A stretch of DNA of 64,000 nucleotides, taken from positions 7,282 through 71,281 of the forward strand of contig QNGE01002397.1 of assembly GCA_008508345.1 (NCBI GenBank), in the 5' to 3' direction. The stretch comes from Paragonimus westermani. Lineage: Eukaryota > Platyhelminthes > Trematoda > Plagiorchiida > Troglotrematidae. Positions 1-10,602 of the stretch are shown here, one piece after another. Within the stretch, counting starts at the first letter, position 1, and each line of letters begins with the position of its first letter. The translations under genes and the position numbers were made by a program. A model generated the notes under the pieces. The model was not told the DNA's origin. It did not search any database and saw nothing but the letters and a program-made list of their open reading frames with translations.

Positions 1-243
1 GCCAACAAGTTGGTTTATTGCGCAAACTTCCGTACAGGTCATGTCAAACACTAAACCACAAATACGTGCGCTCATTTGCACGACAGACATGCACTCACAT
101 ACATTGGGTGACAGTACGTGGTCATTCGCCTTGGTGAAAGTTCTCACACAGCACGTGTACACTGTTCCGATAGTCTCTTCTTGTCCGTCGTGTTCGAGAC
201 TTGTCCTTTTGTTCCTGAATGTCGCCTGTGGGTAATACACTAC

Positions 244-267
244 TTGTGAGTAGTATACTACTCACAA
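244..267. repeat. Perfect 24-bp palindrome
   Basis: The 12 bases from 244 are the exact reverse complement of the 12 bases ending at 267, with TATA at the centre. It lies at the left edge of a decayed Ty3/gypsy region, and no gene overlaps it convincingly. Apart from this, 1-540 holds no recognisable coding sequence. Confidence 0.85.
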
Positions 268-540
268 CAAAACTGCCTGTCATACAACAATCTGAGTTCC
301 CCGCATTTTCCCCATTCCTAAATTCAGAAAAAATGTGGCTGAAATTTCTTCCGTAGTGATACTGTTGACTGTCTTACGCAAGACACTCGAAAGACGGTCG
401 GCCGTCTTGGTATGCTACCAGGGCAATGTTTTCAGAAACTGAGGGGCGTTTCGGCGCAAAATGGATAAGAAAGAGAACGAATGTCATCAGTCAATGAATG
501 CATATTCTAATTAGAAGTTGTCGTCAAAAGACAAAACTTT

Positions 541-1630
541 GGACTCATATACCAGTCGGACGTGACCCACTTTGCCACAGCTGAAGCACTTTGCCTGTCT
601 TTGTGGATACGAATGTCGGGAATGTTCACGCCCACAGGATATACATTTCTTAATCTGTTGTAGAATTGTGTTCACATCGCTTCGTTAGAAAGCCGAACAA
701 ACGATCTTGGCACACGGAAATCAATACGAGGTTTAAATGCGTCATCTTGTTTTGACCTTGGATTGTTACCTTTGGAATAACTGTGTAACGCGCATCCGAA
801 ACCAGCAAGCACGCACGAAATGAACTTGAATTGCGTAACAGGGTGTGCCGCTGTGTTGTAGGTGCCGTTTTAGTTTACGTTTGTGTAAGTCGTGTGCGTG
901 GATTACTGGGCCTTTGGCTCATGCTTGTTCGTATTGTTTCCCTTTTCAGAAATGCTGTTCGAACCCCTACTTCGGAAGAACGCTGTCTCCTTGTGCGTCC
1001 ACGTTGTTCCGAAAGTTGGTCCGCGAAGTTACATGCATTCAAAATAGAGGCGACTGGCCTGTATGTTACAAACTGCATTGAACAACCTTAGTAGTCTTCG
1101 TAATTTCTCTTGCAACCTCGTACTGTTCACATACTCTACGAGCAACCTGAGACCTTTGATCAGGATGCAACAGAAGTTTCCGTTTTGATTCGGGCAAGTT
1201 AAGACGGGCAATCAGTCGGTCACGTAGCTGATCCGTTAACTGGATGTCGTATTCACACTTAGCTGCTTGTGTATGCAATTGTAGGACGAAATCACGAACC
1301 GATTGAGATTCTGACTGAATGAGCACTTCGGACTTAGCCCTTCCAAATGCTACAAAATTCACCGGTTTGAAGTGTTGAAGGAATAGTTCCTTTAGCGTCA
1401 GAAAGGAACTTTTAATCGCTGACACCGGCAAAGCGAAGTTTTTGACAACGGCATAAGCTTCCAAGCCGATAAAATGTAGGAAGGAAGCGACTTTCTTATT
1501 CTCGTCCAAATCACATTTTGTGACTCACCAAATGGCAAACCTGTCCACATAATCTTCCGCTTTGCAACCAATCGAGTTAGTGAATAATTGACCCATTTCA
1601 GTAATCAGTGTTAATAGTGCGAAAGAGCGC
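541..1630 (-). pseudogene. gag: Ty3/gypsy-type gag polyprotein, decayed
   Basis: Capsid/nucleocapsid precursor of an LTR retrotransposon. The longest open piece (1066-1509) has the gag capsid pattern: a helix-rich stretch beginning DENKKVASFLHFIGLEAYA, then FKPVNFVAFGRAK, then RDRLIARLNLPE. Upstream codons (to about 1600) stay gag-like but contain an in-frame TGA. Downstream, after frameshifts, codons 648 down to 541 encode two adjacent zinc knuckles, KCISCGREHSRHSY and CFSCGKVGHVRLVY, the nucleocapsid motif that binds retroelement RNA. The two-knuckle arrangement fits CsRn1/Mag-like fluke elements (inference). Multiple stops and shifts show it is dead. An LTR and primer-binding site lie immediately upstream on the same strand. 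No matching pol follows to the left within the window, so the element is truncated or runs off the edge. Confidence 0.85.
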
Positions 1631-1637
1631 TGCCAAA

Positions 1638-1925
1638 TGTTGTTATCATAAGTGAACAATACTATGATGGTTTCAGGAATACAGAGTTAGTTTCGGCGCG
1701 GCAGTAATAACACCCGAACTGAGCAAACCAAATATTTAGCCGTTAGACGCAAATGTACAGCTTATTGTCAACAATGCAGTCAAACAACAGTAATGGGAAA
1801 TAGGTTTAGTGACAATCACCACATATATATAATAACGATTAAACGTATAAGAATCGCAAAACACTATTAGACACAATAACACTAAACAGGCAGACTGGAC
1901 GTTCTCGATTCGTGTGCCTGTCACA
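1638..1925 (-). mobile_element. Putative 5' LTR with primer-binding site for the minus-strand gag
   Basis: Read on the minus strand this 288-bp block begins TGTGACAGG and ends ATAACAACA, so it has TG...CA ends. It is followed at once by TTTGGCAGCG, which has the TGG start expected of a tRNA primer-binding site. An AT-rich TATATATA run lies in the middle and gag codons begin a few bases after the primer site. No second copy of this LTR was found in the window, so the boundaries rest on the terminal dinucleotides and position only. Its outer end abuts the plus-strand integrase, so two elements meet here. Confidence 0.5.
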
Positions 1926-1940
1926 TTCGTGAACCCACTT

Positions 1941-2840
1941 TGTGACAGGTGGAGACACTCGGGGACAGCGTTTCTTGCATGTAAACGTTCCAAGGTCAAC
2001 CGGCACACGAGCACTCCCTAGGAACCTTTTCCAACTCCCGACGATCGTTTTGAGCATGTCCACCTGGACCTCGTCGGGCCACTTCCACCTTCAAGAAGCT
2101 ACACCCACCTGCTCATGTGTATCGACCAGTTCACTCGCTGGCCAGAAGCCATACCGTTGTCAGACACATAAAAAGTGTCTGTGGCTCGCGCTTTTGTCGA
2201 GTATTGGATCGCACGTTATGGTTGTCCGTCGACCATTACAACTGACCGTGGTACGCAGTTCGAATCAGCTTTATTTTCACAACTGACCAAACTGTTAGGT
2301 GTGCATTGAGCACGCACCACAACATATCACACACAAGCGAATGGACTCGTGGAGCGTTTCCATCGTCAGCTCAAAGCTTCATTACGTGCTCACGAGCGGA
2401 TGGATTGGACAGGAACTTTACCTCTACTCGGTATTCGCAATTGTGTCAAGGATGACAGTACGACCCCAGCGTCACTTGTCTATGGTCGTCCTTTAAGCCT
2501 TCCAGCTGACTTCTTCCAATCGTCCAACGAAACTGCTGTCGACACTCAAGACTACGCAAACCGACTAGCCAGGTACATGCAAGCACTACAGCCGAGTGCT
2601 ACACGTATTCAAAAACCTCCGTCTTACGTTCCCGAAGAACTCAGCAATTGTGAGTTCGTGTTTCTGCGAACAGACTGTGTTAAGAAACCGCTGCAACAAC
2701 CGTATAAAAACCTTTTCGTGTCATTAAACGGTCCTCAAAAACCTATGTGATTAACAGTTTCGGTCAGCACCTCACCGTTCACAGCAGACTTCAACGTAAC
2801 AATTGAGGGGTGATAGGGAGCTGGACATGAGAGCACCTCG
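1941..2840 (+). pseudogene. pol: Ty3/gypsy integrase, decayed
   Basis: Integrase joins retroelement cDNA to the genome. In one frame the C-terminal half of the zinc-binding domain (FLACKRSKVNRHT) is followed by the catalytic core. All three acidic residues of the DDE triad are visible: HLDLVGPLPP near 2060, TTDRGTQFES near 2245 and GLVERFHRQLKA near 2345. Stops interrupt the frame near 2013, 2166 and 2307. The last 400 bases (2349-2750) are open and reach the region where a gypsy integrase C-terminus starts; homology continues in a shifted frame (TYVINSFGQHLTVHSRL) to about 2840. No reverse transcriptase precedes it. The neighbouring upstream element faces the opposite way, so this is the surviving 3' part of a separate insertion. 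Confidence 0.88.
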
Positions 2841-2849
2841 AGCACGCCC

Positions 2850-3650
2850 GCACAGCAACCGCCAGAGTGGAAGAGAGTGTGTCGACGGAAAGTTCCAGTC
2901 GACCTTCAGAATTTAAACAAGCGTTAGGCTGGTTAAGCGGCGTTCCTAACGGTAATAGCTCAACATTGTTATCCCAGTGAATGTAACCTACAGGAGTAGA
3001 GATGGTGCGAATTCATTACACAGCTAAGAGCACAACTGCGATACTTATGCCGGCCCACTAACTTTGATGTTAGTGGTTTGTAGTAAGTTCACATATACAA
3101 GGTAATGTGAACAGGCGCGGTGGTACTGGCAAGGCAAATCTCACGTCGCGCGGAGTTTAGAATTTTGGGGACGTCGAGGGTGATCTCACTACATCAGACC
3201 CCCTAGAAGGATGACTCATATAGGAGGCCTTCTACCTGTGAAGTTTATTCGTGGGCAACAGTTGCTGTCTTGCTGGCCAGCCGCGCGCTAGCCACCCAAC
3301 CTGAAAACGCCTCCTAAAGACGTGATAGGGGGTATGATTTCCTCACTGAGCAGGCACAAAATGCTACGGCGTTCAAGGTTTTCTCCTTGGGCCCAGTAAC
3401 TGTTGCTATGCTTCCGGTCCGATTTAGTAATACGGAAAGGTGAAGTATCTGAACGTTAGAGAAAAAGGCAGGTACCCACCGTAAGGCGTGTCCTACAGCG
3501 TCTGAGGATATTTACGATTCTGTGCAGGTATCTACCGTGTAAAGCGAGTCAGGAAATTGTACCTAAGAAAAACTGTTAGTTGCTGGTCGACGGGAGCATG
3601 GAATACACATAATGAATTATCAACTGTACAATAAATACTAAATAGCAAAA
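2850..3650. other. Non-coding, probably LTR-derived stretch between two converging gypsy remnants
   Basis: No coding frame is recognisable. The 3' ends of a plus-strand integrase and a minus-strand integrase point into this block, so 3' LTR sequence is expected here. The minus strand carries an AATAAA polyadenylation-type hexamer near 3250. A short hairpin is listed separately. I could not set LTR boundaries. Confidence 0.4.
3055..3076. repeat. 8-bp stem hairpin
   Basis: CCACTAAC (3055-3062) and GTTAGTGG (3069-3076) are exact reverse complements around a 6-nt loop. It lies in the LTR-like stretch. There is no T-tract and no coding context that would make it a terminator; its function is unknown. 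Confidence 0.6.
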
Positions 3651-3654
3651 GTAA

Positions 3655-4010
3655 ACTACACCAGAAAGCGCGCGGGAAAATGGGCGCGCCTCCCTGAACG
3701 AGTTGTAGGTTGAGGAGGGAGTTCGTCAGGAATAGCTGCGGAAGGCAACGCTGAGGCTAAATCAGAGGTTGAAGTAGATGGAGACGGCTCAGGTTATGTT
3801 TGTGTTGTCAAACTGGGGGGTGAGTCAGTGAAAGCAGGTTTAAGGCGGTCAATAGAGACGGTGAAGTGATCTCACTACACGTTCTTCCGAAGTATGGGTT
3901 CCGACGATAGCCCTGTGAGAGAACAGGAATAAACGTGATCTAGAGGTCCAGAAAGACATGCGCATGAAGTACACAATGGAAAACCAAAATGGCGTCAGCA
4001 GCATGGTAGC
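3655..4010 (-). pseudogene. pol: C-terminal end of a second Ty3/gypsy pol (integrase tail)
   Basis: On the minus strand one frame reads FTVSIDRLKPAFTDSPPS, then a Ser/Thr/Pro-rich linker, then TTRSGRRAHFPARFL. The VSIDRLKPA motif and the closing TTRSGRxxHFP motif are the usual end of gypsy/CsRn1-type pol polyproteins (established family pattern). Upstream, toward 4010, the expected strand before this motif is present only with shifts and stops. The rest of pol is missing: beyond 4100 the sequence becomes unrelated and tRNA-like. It faces the plus-strand integrase at 1941-2840, so two elements end tail to tail. Confidence 0.75.
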
Positions 4011-4285
4011 ACGCTGCGTTACAACTTATACTGTTGACTCGTATATATCAGTTGAACAAGGTATTGGAACAATAAAACAATTGCATAACAAAGGTCATAT
4101 TCATCACATAATTACTGGGCTTTTTTATGAATAAGGTGGTCGGTAGGTATCCAAGTTTCGATCTCTTGACAGTCAGTTAACTCGTCTGTGGAACTGCTTG
4201 TCAAGAAAGTGGTCAATGCGCCGAGTGGGCGCGTCATTACAAATAAGTGTTAGTACATTCACAAATGAGCCTCCGCGGGGTGGCC

Positions 4286-4357
4286 GGCCCAGTGGTCTAG
4301 GGGTATGATACTCGCTTCGGGTGTGAGTGGTCCCGGGTTCAAATCCCGGCTGGGCCC
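4286..4357 (+). tRNA. tRNA-Pro (CGG), or tRNA-Pro head of a SINE
   Basis: The 72-nt sequence folds as a cloverleaf. Acceptor GGCCCAG pairs with CTGGGCC (4350-4356), with discriminator C4357. The D-arm carries an intact A-box (GGTCTAGGGGTATGAT), the anticodon loop has CGG, and T-stem TCCCGGGTTCAAATCCCGG is a perfect B-box. It matches eukaryotic tRNA-Pro closely. GCGGGGTGGCC directly upstream looks like the start of another tRNA, and about 150 bp of non-tRNA tail follow, so it could be a young tRNA-derived SINE. A 3' T-run terminator is not obvious, which favours the SINE reading slightly. Confidence 0.7.
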
Positions 4358-4628
4358 ACGCCGCTTTGTGTACTGGTGAACCGGGGCCTGGACTGGTTAT
4401 GTGATATGAGCTGGGTGAATTATACGGTTGGCTAGGCCGGCTGTAGGTTTGAAATATTTGAAGTCGCACAGTATAGAACGGTGCACACAAATCTCTTGAA
4501 TATGAGAGAATAACCTTAGAAGTTTGGCACTAGTATATATTCCTTTGTTGCTGTTATAGTCAATTGAGTAAACCTGTGGTTAATAAAAAATTACCCTCTT
4601 GTTGTGAGGTTATTTCCTTCTGCGAAAC

Positions 4629-4705
4629 AGCGAGGCCTGCCCGGACTCGAACCTGGGACAACCCGCATGCAAACCTGGCAGCACACGCTCAAGCCACTAG
4701 GCCAT
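4629..4705 (-). repeat. Degenerate tRNA-like sequence, probable SINE head or tRNA pseudogene
   Basis: The minus strand reads GGCCTAGTGGCTTGAGC, then a tRNA-sized gap, then a B-box-like GGTTCGAGTCC and GGCAGGCC. Acceptor pairing is only partial and the T-stem has a mismatch, so it is not a functional tRNA. It lies 270 bp from the tRNA-Pro-like gene in the opposite orientation. Confidence 0.6.
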
Positions 4706-4799
4706 AGTTTACTGTACGTCCTCCCTGAAGTAACTGATAGTCAACGTCCAGCGCTTCTGTTTGACAGATATCACTCCCAGGTGCCGTAATATTTCTTCC

Positions 4800-7560
4800 C
4801 AGTGGAAGGTGACCATTATTAACTGTAAGTAATCGTAGATAATCTGGTTAACAATGCGATTGCGCTTGTGAACCTCTCTATGATAAGACAGATGATTTGC
4901 ATTGTGATTTCGGATATTACAAGAATGCACAGCCAATGCAGTACAGTATAGTTGAACCATTGCCGCAGGAAAATTGGCAAGGGATTTGCTATGATCGTAA
5001 ATAAATTTAAGGGTTTCATGATTAGTGACCTTTGTGAAGTGGACGTCAAACGAGTACCTTTGAAGTCTGATGATCGCTCAGTAAACCACCAAGGCGTACT
5101 TCTGTGTTTGGGCATATGCATGCTATGCTGAACTGAAGCGCCTGGAAATCCGAGTAACAAAATGACACTGTTGTTTCGTCTTCCCTTTCTACGTCAACAA
5201 TAGTTGTATCTAGTGTTTTTTTCTGTCACTTGCCAAGGGACAAGGTAGTAGTTTGAGTGGTCAATAGTAATTGCAAACGAATGCAGCTTATTCCAAAAAT
5301 ATTTATTCCGTACAGCAACAAGAAAGTGGCAAGTGTGACAACAAAACCGCAATGTAATCCGTGTTGTGTACGGCGTGCTTATTCATCCATTTACACGTTT
5401 TTCATTCACAAGCTACAGCCACTGCTCAGTTCGCCGTTTAAAACAAATTAATTGTCGTTGTGGTTATGACGTTGCTTGTGATTGCGAATCTCCGAGGTTT
5501 TCGTCCGCAACCGTCCAATTACTGCAACTTCTGCAGTAACAGAATTAAAACTTGAGAGAGATTCAGCAACAAAAGTTTAGCTATTACACCGCATGCTCCT
5601 ATTATCGTTTTATATAAGTCGATCGAACCATCCAACATTTGGACCGATTATTTGCCACATGCCGTTGTCTAAATTATTCAGCACCACCATAATCAAAGCA
5701 GCAAGTAATGAGCTAAGAACACGGGCGGCGGAATAACTGCTAATTAAGAAAACTGACACAGGCGGTATGTGGACCACAATCACCTCCAACACGAACACCA
5801 ACGTAGACACCAATAATTCCAGGACGCCACATCTTCTGATGACAAATTTGAGTTTGGGAAACACCATTTTCTGCAGGAGCGCATTGTTATGTTTCTCGGG
5901 TTTTTGCCGATTACTTGAATATCCAACTATATGCCTTTGATGACTATATAAATATAGCATAACATGGTCTTTTGTCTTCATTAAAATAGAGTAATGCTCC
6001 TCGGCGATGTGTGCTGTGTCAGGCCTCAATGCAACTTTAGAACATCTGACCCGTACTGGCCATGCCGGTCAAAAATGATATTCGGGGGAAAATTTCTTAT
6101 CCTGATTATGGTAAATGAAATCGACTTTAGTTGCCCATCCTTCCAAAGTACAGACAAGGATTTCCGCGTTCTAATGTAAGTAATGCACAGTTTAGACTTC
6201 ATTTTGGTAAAGTGATCGAAATAACACAGAAACACCACAATTTTGAAAAAAAACGATAACAATGTAATATAGTAAGTTAAACAGAAGTGTACATTATTAT
6301 TATGAGTTGGTTGAGTTCACTGCATTGAACGTGTGAAGTCAGTCGGTACACAGCTCTTGATGATTCGAACACATCATCTTCTGGGTTGGTTGCTTGAAAG
6401 AGGAGCAACTAATGACATATCTCTCAGTCTGTGTGTGAGATGTAGTACAGACCTACTGAGACAACGGAAGTTCGATTCAACTAATGAAACATTCAATAAC
6501 TATTGAATATCGAGTGATTAAAAAAATCGGTCAGAATTGGCAATACTTTTAAATTGAAGCTATAATGCAAATTTCGGTAGTACACTAGTCGTATACTTCC
6601 AGGAGTGTACGAAATATAATAAAAACTGATGAAACAACTTTAAGGAATAATTAGAACTGCTCTGTTCGACAAACAAGATGCATTCACCAATATTCACAGA
6701 GAAGCATGTATAATCCGATTCAGCATCTAAAAATAGTTGAATAACGGCAATAAGACAAGTAAGTAGATGACATAAAAATGGGTAAAAACAAACAAAAGCT
6801 TTAACCCACTTGATCCAATACATTACCCAATAGTTTTCTTTGTAGGGTGACTGCAAAGCATTTGATCGAACATACAATTGGTTCCGGCAACAGCGACAAT
6901 GCCAGATTGGATGATCACTCTGGAAGCGTTAAATGAGCAATTCAACACTACTTCAATTAGACACAGTTGAAACGGAACCAAACTCCTTAATCAAACATGC
7001 AATTGTAGTGTACTAGCTGTTTTATAATTCGTTTTGCTAATTTTTACAGAACTGCTGCGTCAGACTGCACTGTATAGTTTTGGTTGTCTTTATAAAAACA
7101 AGCACAGAATACTTTTGAATAAACTCTGCAATGCGCAGTTGTTAAGTCTTCTGATGTCACCGGTGACTGGCGAAGAGGTAAAACATTCCATCATTAGATC
7201 ACATTGCAACACCGCCCCTTTGTTGCATTAACTAGTCTTGGAAAACTCCGTACACATTCTCATGAACACTGTTCATCCTCGGTTAGTCCACTTCTTGACT
7301 TCACGAATTATTTTGTTTCGACATTTATCGTAGGTCATCTGTTTTTCCCTCGAAGGCCATACGAATTATAAACCCGTAGCAATTGGAAGAAATTCAAAAA
7401 TGTTAGTCCTACGAGAATAATTAAAATCGGAGCGTCACATTCACATAATCAATACTAATGTAGCGACCATAATAAATGATATTTTGATAGTCGCATTCAT
7501 CTGTACATTTTCTATGATTTTGATTTTGTACCTACTTTTGTTTTAGTCAAGCTACACAAT
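4800..7560. other. No recognisable feature
   Basis: Both strands carry only short open frames without family motifs. The frame at 5610-6029 (minus) has hydrophobic stretches but no recognisable domain and AT-driven composition. I see no gene, RNA or repeat boundary that I can support here. Confidence 0.5.
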
Positions 7561-7561
7561 T

Positions 7562-7831
7562 TGTAACATCCGTCCCGGGGCTAACACANTTACAAGGCCA
7601 CAACGTTCACCTCGTATCTGATTGGCTACTGACGTTCGCGTGATACATCGCGACTCTGATTGGTTTAATTCTAACTCGTTCACTCATATAATGTTCTTTG
7701 TGTACGCCTACTGAGCGGAATGCATACATACTAGTGTACGTTCATTACCCCTGCCTTGCTTCTGATTTACGATACAACAAGTATATACGTGCTTCTAATA
7801 TTCCTTTGTGAGGTAAAATCTATGTGTTAAC
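7562..7831 (+). mobile_element. Possible LTR (solo or 5')
   Basis: The block begins TGTAACATCCGTCCCGG and shows promoter-like elements in order: two inverted CCAAT boxes (ATTGG near 7620 and 7660) and an AT-rich TATA-like CATATAATG near 7685. It is followed by TGGTATTTCAGCGC, which could be a primer-binding site. The following frame at 7860-8081 is open but not recognisable as gag. The single N of the window is at 7589. No second copy confirms the ends. Confidence 0.35.
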
Positions 7832-8257
7832 TGGTATTTCAGCGCACGGTCATATTTAGTTGTCACCACCAAAATTATCTTCAGTGGATTCCAGATCAAA
7901 CATTTTCACTTTTAAACAGTCAGACCAGATACGCCCATGTTGTCATATCAAATGTATTCTTGTATTTAAGCAAGAACTGCTAGTACATTTGTCGAGCTCA
8001 GCAGAAATTGTTGCATTGAAAGGTGCTACAACCCTCTTCAGACATACAGTGAAGTGCTCAGAAGCTCCATTTGACATCTAGATGATGTCAACTCAGCCTA
8101 CTTAATCAGTTTCCCAGCTTTCGCTTAGTAGAATGATTGCGGCTGATACTAGCCACCGTACAAAGAACACTTACTCTTTTCATGTTGACCGTCACTCATA
8201 TTTGAGCGCAGCGTTCGCATTCAGATAGACTTTGCAGCCAGCCTCTTCCGAAAAGAA

Positions 8258-8302
8258 GCACTAGACCCGAGTTCCGCTCTCGTTAGAGCTCATCATTAGT
8301 GC
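8258..8302 (-). ncRNA. Hammerhead ribozyme relic, type I
   Basis: On the minus strand, stem I arms GCACTA and TAGTGC close a core with ATGATGA (consensus CTGATGA), stem II GCTCT/AGAGC, then GGA where GAA is required, and a short stem III ending GTC. Two essential core positions are changed, so self-cleavage is not expected. It lies just downstream of a tRNA-like promoter in the same element. Confidence 0.7.
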
Positions 8303-8309
8303 ATATCAT

Positions 8310-8383
8310 TGCCACGGCCGGGATTTGAACTCCGGCCATTCCAATCATGAGGCAACCGTGTTGACCACTGCGCCATTGACCTC
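8310..8383 (-). repeat. tRNA-like Pol III promoter (tRNA-Met-like)
   Basis: The minus strand has TGGCGCAGTGG (A-box consensus) and, about 45 nt later, GAGTTCAAATCCC (B-box). Between them CTCATGA resembles a CAT anticodon loop, suggesting descent from elongator tRNA-Met. The acceptor and anticodon stems do not pair, so it is not a tRNA. The role inferred is driving RNA polymerase III transcription of the hammerhead element. Confidence 0.7.
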
Positions 8384-9034
8384 ACATTAGGCACGACCGA
8401 ATTATCAAATCTAAACGGTCAACCACTCTCGCTTGTGCGGCTGGCTGCAAAGTCCATCTGAATACGAACGCTGCGATCAAATGTGAGTGATGGTCAACTT
8501 GAAAATAAACCAAATCCCCGACTGCTCATCAATAAACTCTTATTCTACTTAACTTGTTCTGAAATGCAGTATTGAAATTAACCAAAAGCCAAGATGACTA
8601 AGACATTGTTTATTCAGAAATGGAATACAGTACGTCGTATGGACTTGATGCTTGATTTCTTATAGAGCTCATTTGGATGACTCAAAATGACTTTTCCATC
8701 TATAACTGACACAACTATGTGCTGTTCTCGTAATATGGGTACCCTTTTGTGAACTATTACTTGACAAACATACTGATGGTATAATTTTTTCCATAAATAT
8801 CAAGGTGCCCAAAATGCAGAAAATTGCTGGAGATATAGTAACCCAGTCATTAAAACACAAAATTTCGTCCAGACTATCTAAATGCCACTAGCGACGAATA
8901 CAAATTTAAGGGAAAGGTACATTTCGTATTTACATTTTTTAAATTCGTTTAAGGGAATACTCAAAGTAAATGTTTTTTTGACGATATTTGAAGTAAAACG
9001 GGGAACAGACAGGCGAAAATCAACATATATCACA

Positions 9035-9290
9035 GCAACTTTCTAAACTGTGCTGGTGTTGTAATGTCTGTTTCTTAGCATTGTTGACAGTATACAACAC
9101 AACGGGTTCTTTGCATGCAGCAGTTTTAGCAACTTGTGATTGTTCACAGAAGATTCTACCCCACTGAAAGGATGGCTTGTCTTGTTGATTACCACGGAAT
9201 TTTATCTCGGCAATCAATTGATCCGTTAGACGATTTTGTAGCGGCCGCTGATATGATGTCGTGCAACCGGAGGTCAAGGTAGTAGTTTTC
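9035..9290 (-). pseudogene. gag: Ty3/gypsy gag fragment
   Basis: The minus frame contains QNRLTDQLIAEIKFRG followed by CEQSQVAKTAACKEPVVL. This is the conserved end of gypsy capsids: a hydrophobic RxxLTDQLIxGI helix, then CEQxQVAKxAA. It parallels residues RDRLIARLNLPE...VCEQYEVARE of the gag at 541-1630 but is too diverged to be the same element. No zinc knuckle, LTR or pol is visible beside it, so it is an isolated relic. Confidence 0.65.
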
Positions 9291-9299
9291 AACTCCTCA

Positions 9300-10430
9300 T
9301 GTTCTTAAAGTTTCAAAGAACTCAGTTGTGCTTTCTACAATGAATAATCAGAGCAAGCTCAAGTGAGGCTAAGCGTTTCCCACTCTGTCCTACATATTAT
9401 CTGGCAGTCTATTTGCAGTTGTAGAGAAATTTATTTTGGAATGACAGACTGACGCTTTCGTCAGTAAATATGGGAATATGGAAATTCATGCAATGTACTA
9501 TTACGTAACAAAGATTTTCGACAATGAGTGAAACCTCTTTTATCAAATACTAAAGACCAGCTGTGTACGCCTGAAAGTGCGTTGATTCACACTGTACCGT
9601 TTACACGGTAGGAAAGTTTTGACCCATAACGTTTTGTCCGTTCGGTTGTACACTGCTTGCACTTTATTACACATGTTTGAAACTTTAGTTTTAAGTAAGC
9701 AGCTGAAAATATTGGACGGAAAATTTAACAGGTCTTCCTTCAGTTTAACTGAATTAAATTAAAGTAGTTGAATGTTTCGAATAGTACGTAAACTTTTACC
9801 TATCAGATATTGTCGTGAGTGAGGAGGAATGCTTTTATTTTGGCGTGTTTCACGCATTTGAATTATAAGTTGCATAAACTTCGTGCATTTTTCCTACTCT
9901 GCCCATATTATCCAAACAGTCTGCCAGGTATATTCTTTTTGTTGAGGCAAATATCTACTCCACTTGTTACTTCGACCTTCTAATGAAACCGGCGTTAATA
10001 TTTCGTGGTACCCTAAATCTGCTAGAAGTTGTCAGTCATGCTCACACCACTTAAAGCAGGACCAACTGTCGTTCACTACCAGTTTTTATTAACTAACGCA
10101 AAAATTACTACTGCACAGAAATTCCTAAAAAACTGAACACCACAGTATTTCAGCAGAGCGGTCAAAAAAGTTATTGCGTACGATTTGTGACCTGACAAAC
10201 TTCTCTGCATATTGCCATGTGCGCACTGCTGAACAGTAGATTACAAAATGAGAAACAGTGGCCAAATGTGAAGCCAAACGTGCAAGCGAAACATATTGCG
10301 GAGCTATTCCTTAATCCATCATTGGCAGCGTTGCCGAACACACGGAGATGGACACAAACGACTTAGAGCAACTGTCCCAGCATATCGTAACAACTACGTA
10401 TACTTGTAGAGGATTCACCTAGTGATAACC
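9300..10430. other. No recognisable feature
   Basis: AT-rich sequence without open frames of note, tRNA-like motifs or clear repeats. Confidence 0.5.
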
Positions 10431-10432
10431 TT

Positions 10433-10602
10433 CTAGGAGAAGACAAGCGATCGCTGATACCAGTGGTCTGTGTGGCGGTTGCTGTGTGCACACGTGTCAA
10501 CTTGAATCTGCGCCGCATACTCCCTCAGCCTTGCTGAGACGTGTTCCTTGTTCCGAAACTTCAGCTCCCGTTCCGTCATATCAATGTAATCGACCTGAAA
10601 AA
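10433..10602 (-). CDS. Probable terminal coding exon of an unidentified gene
   Basis: Read on the minus strand, a pyrimidine-rich acceptor (GATTTTCCTGCAG) precedes an exon whose open frame starts VDYIDMTERELKFRNKEH and runs 53 codons to TAG at 10433-10435. A second possible acceptor AG lies 8 nt further in (exon then begins at 10594, phase 0). The codons are GC-richer at third positions than the flanks, and the peptide is rich in charged and helix-forming residues, ending in a His/Ser/Asn-rich tail with TDHWYQRSLVFS. I do not recognise the family. Upstream exons should lie at higher coordinates; 11414-11474 is a candidate but its phase does not join directly to this one. Confidence 0.45.

Larger units (their letters stand above)
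8177..8505 (-). mobile_element. Small element: 67-bp inverted terminal repeats around a tRNA-like promoter and a hammerhead motif
   Basis: The arms 8177-8243 and 8439-8505 are inverted repeats with about 6 mismatches in 67 positions. Between them, on the minus strand, lie a tRNA-like segment with A- and B-boxes and then a hammerhead-like fold. The arm that follows the hammerhead is the same sequence that ends the copy at 28.7-29.1 kb. No coding capacity exists, so the element must be non-autonomous. Type I hammerheads are known in schistosome Sm-alpha SINEs and in PLEs (established); the inverted arms make this copy look like a minimal PLE derivative or retrozyme-like element (inference). No clear target-site duplication was seen. 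Confidence 0.75.

Noticed and set aside
5610..6029. 139-codon minus-strand frame with hydrophobic segments
   Set aside because: AT-driven composition, no family motif and no splice context.
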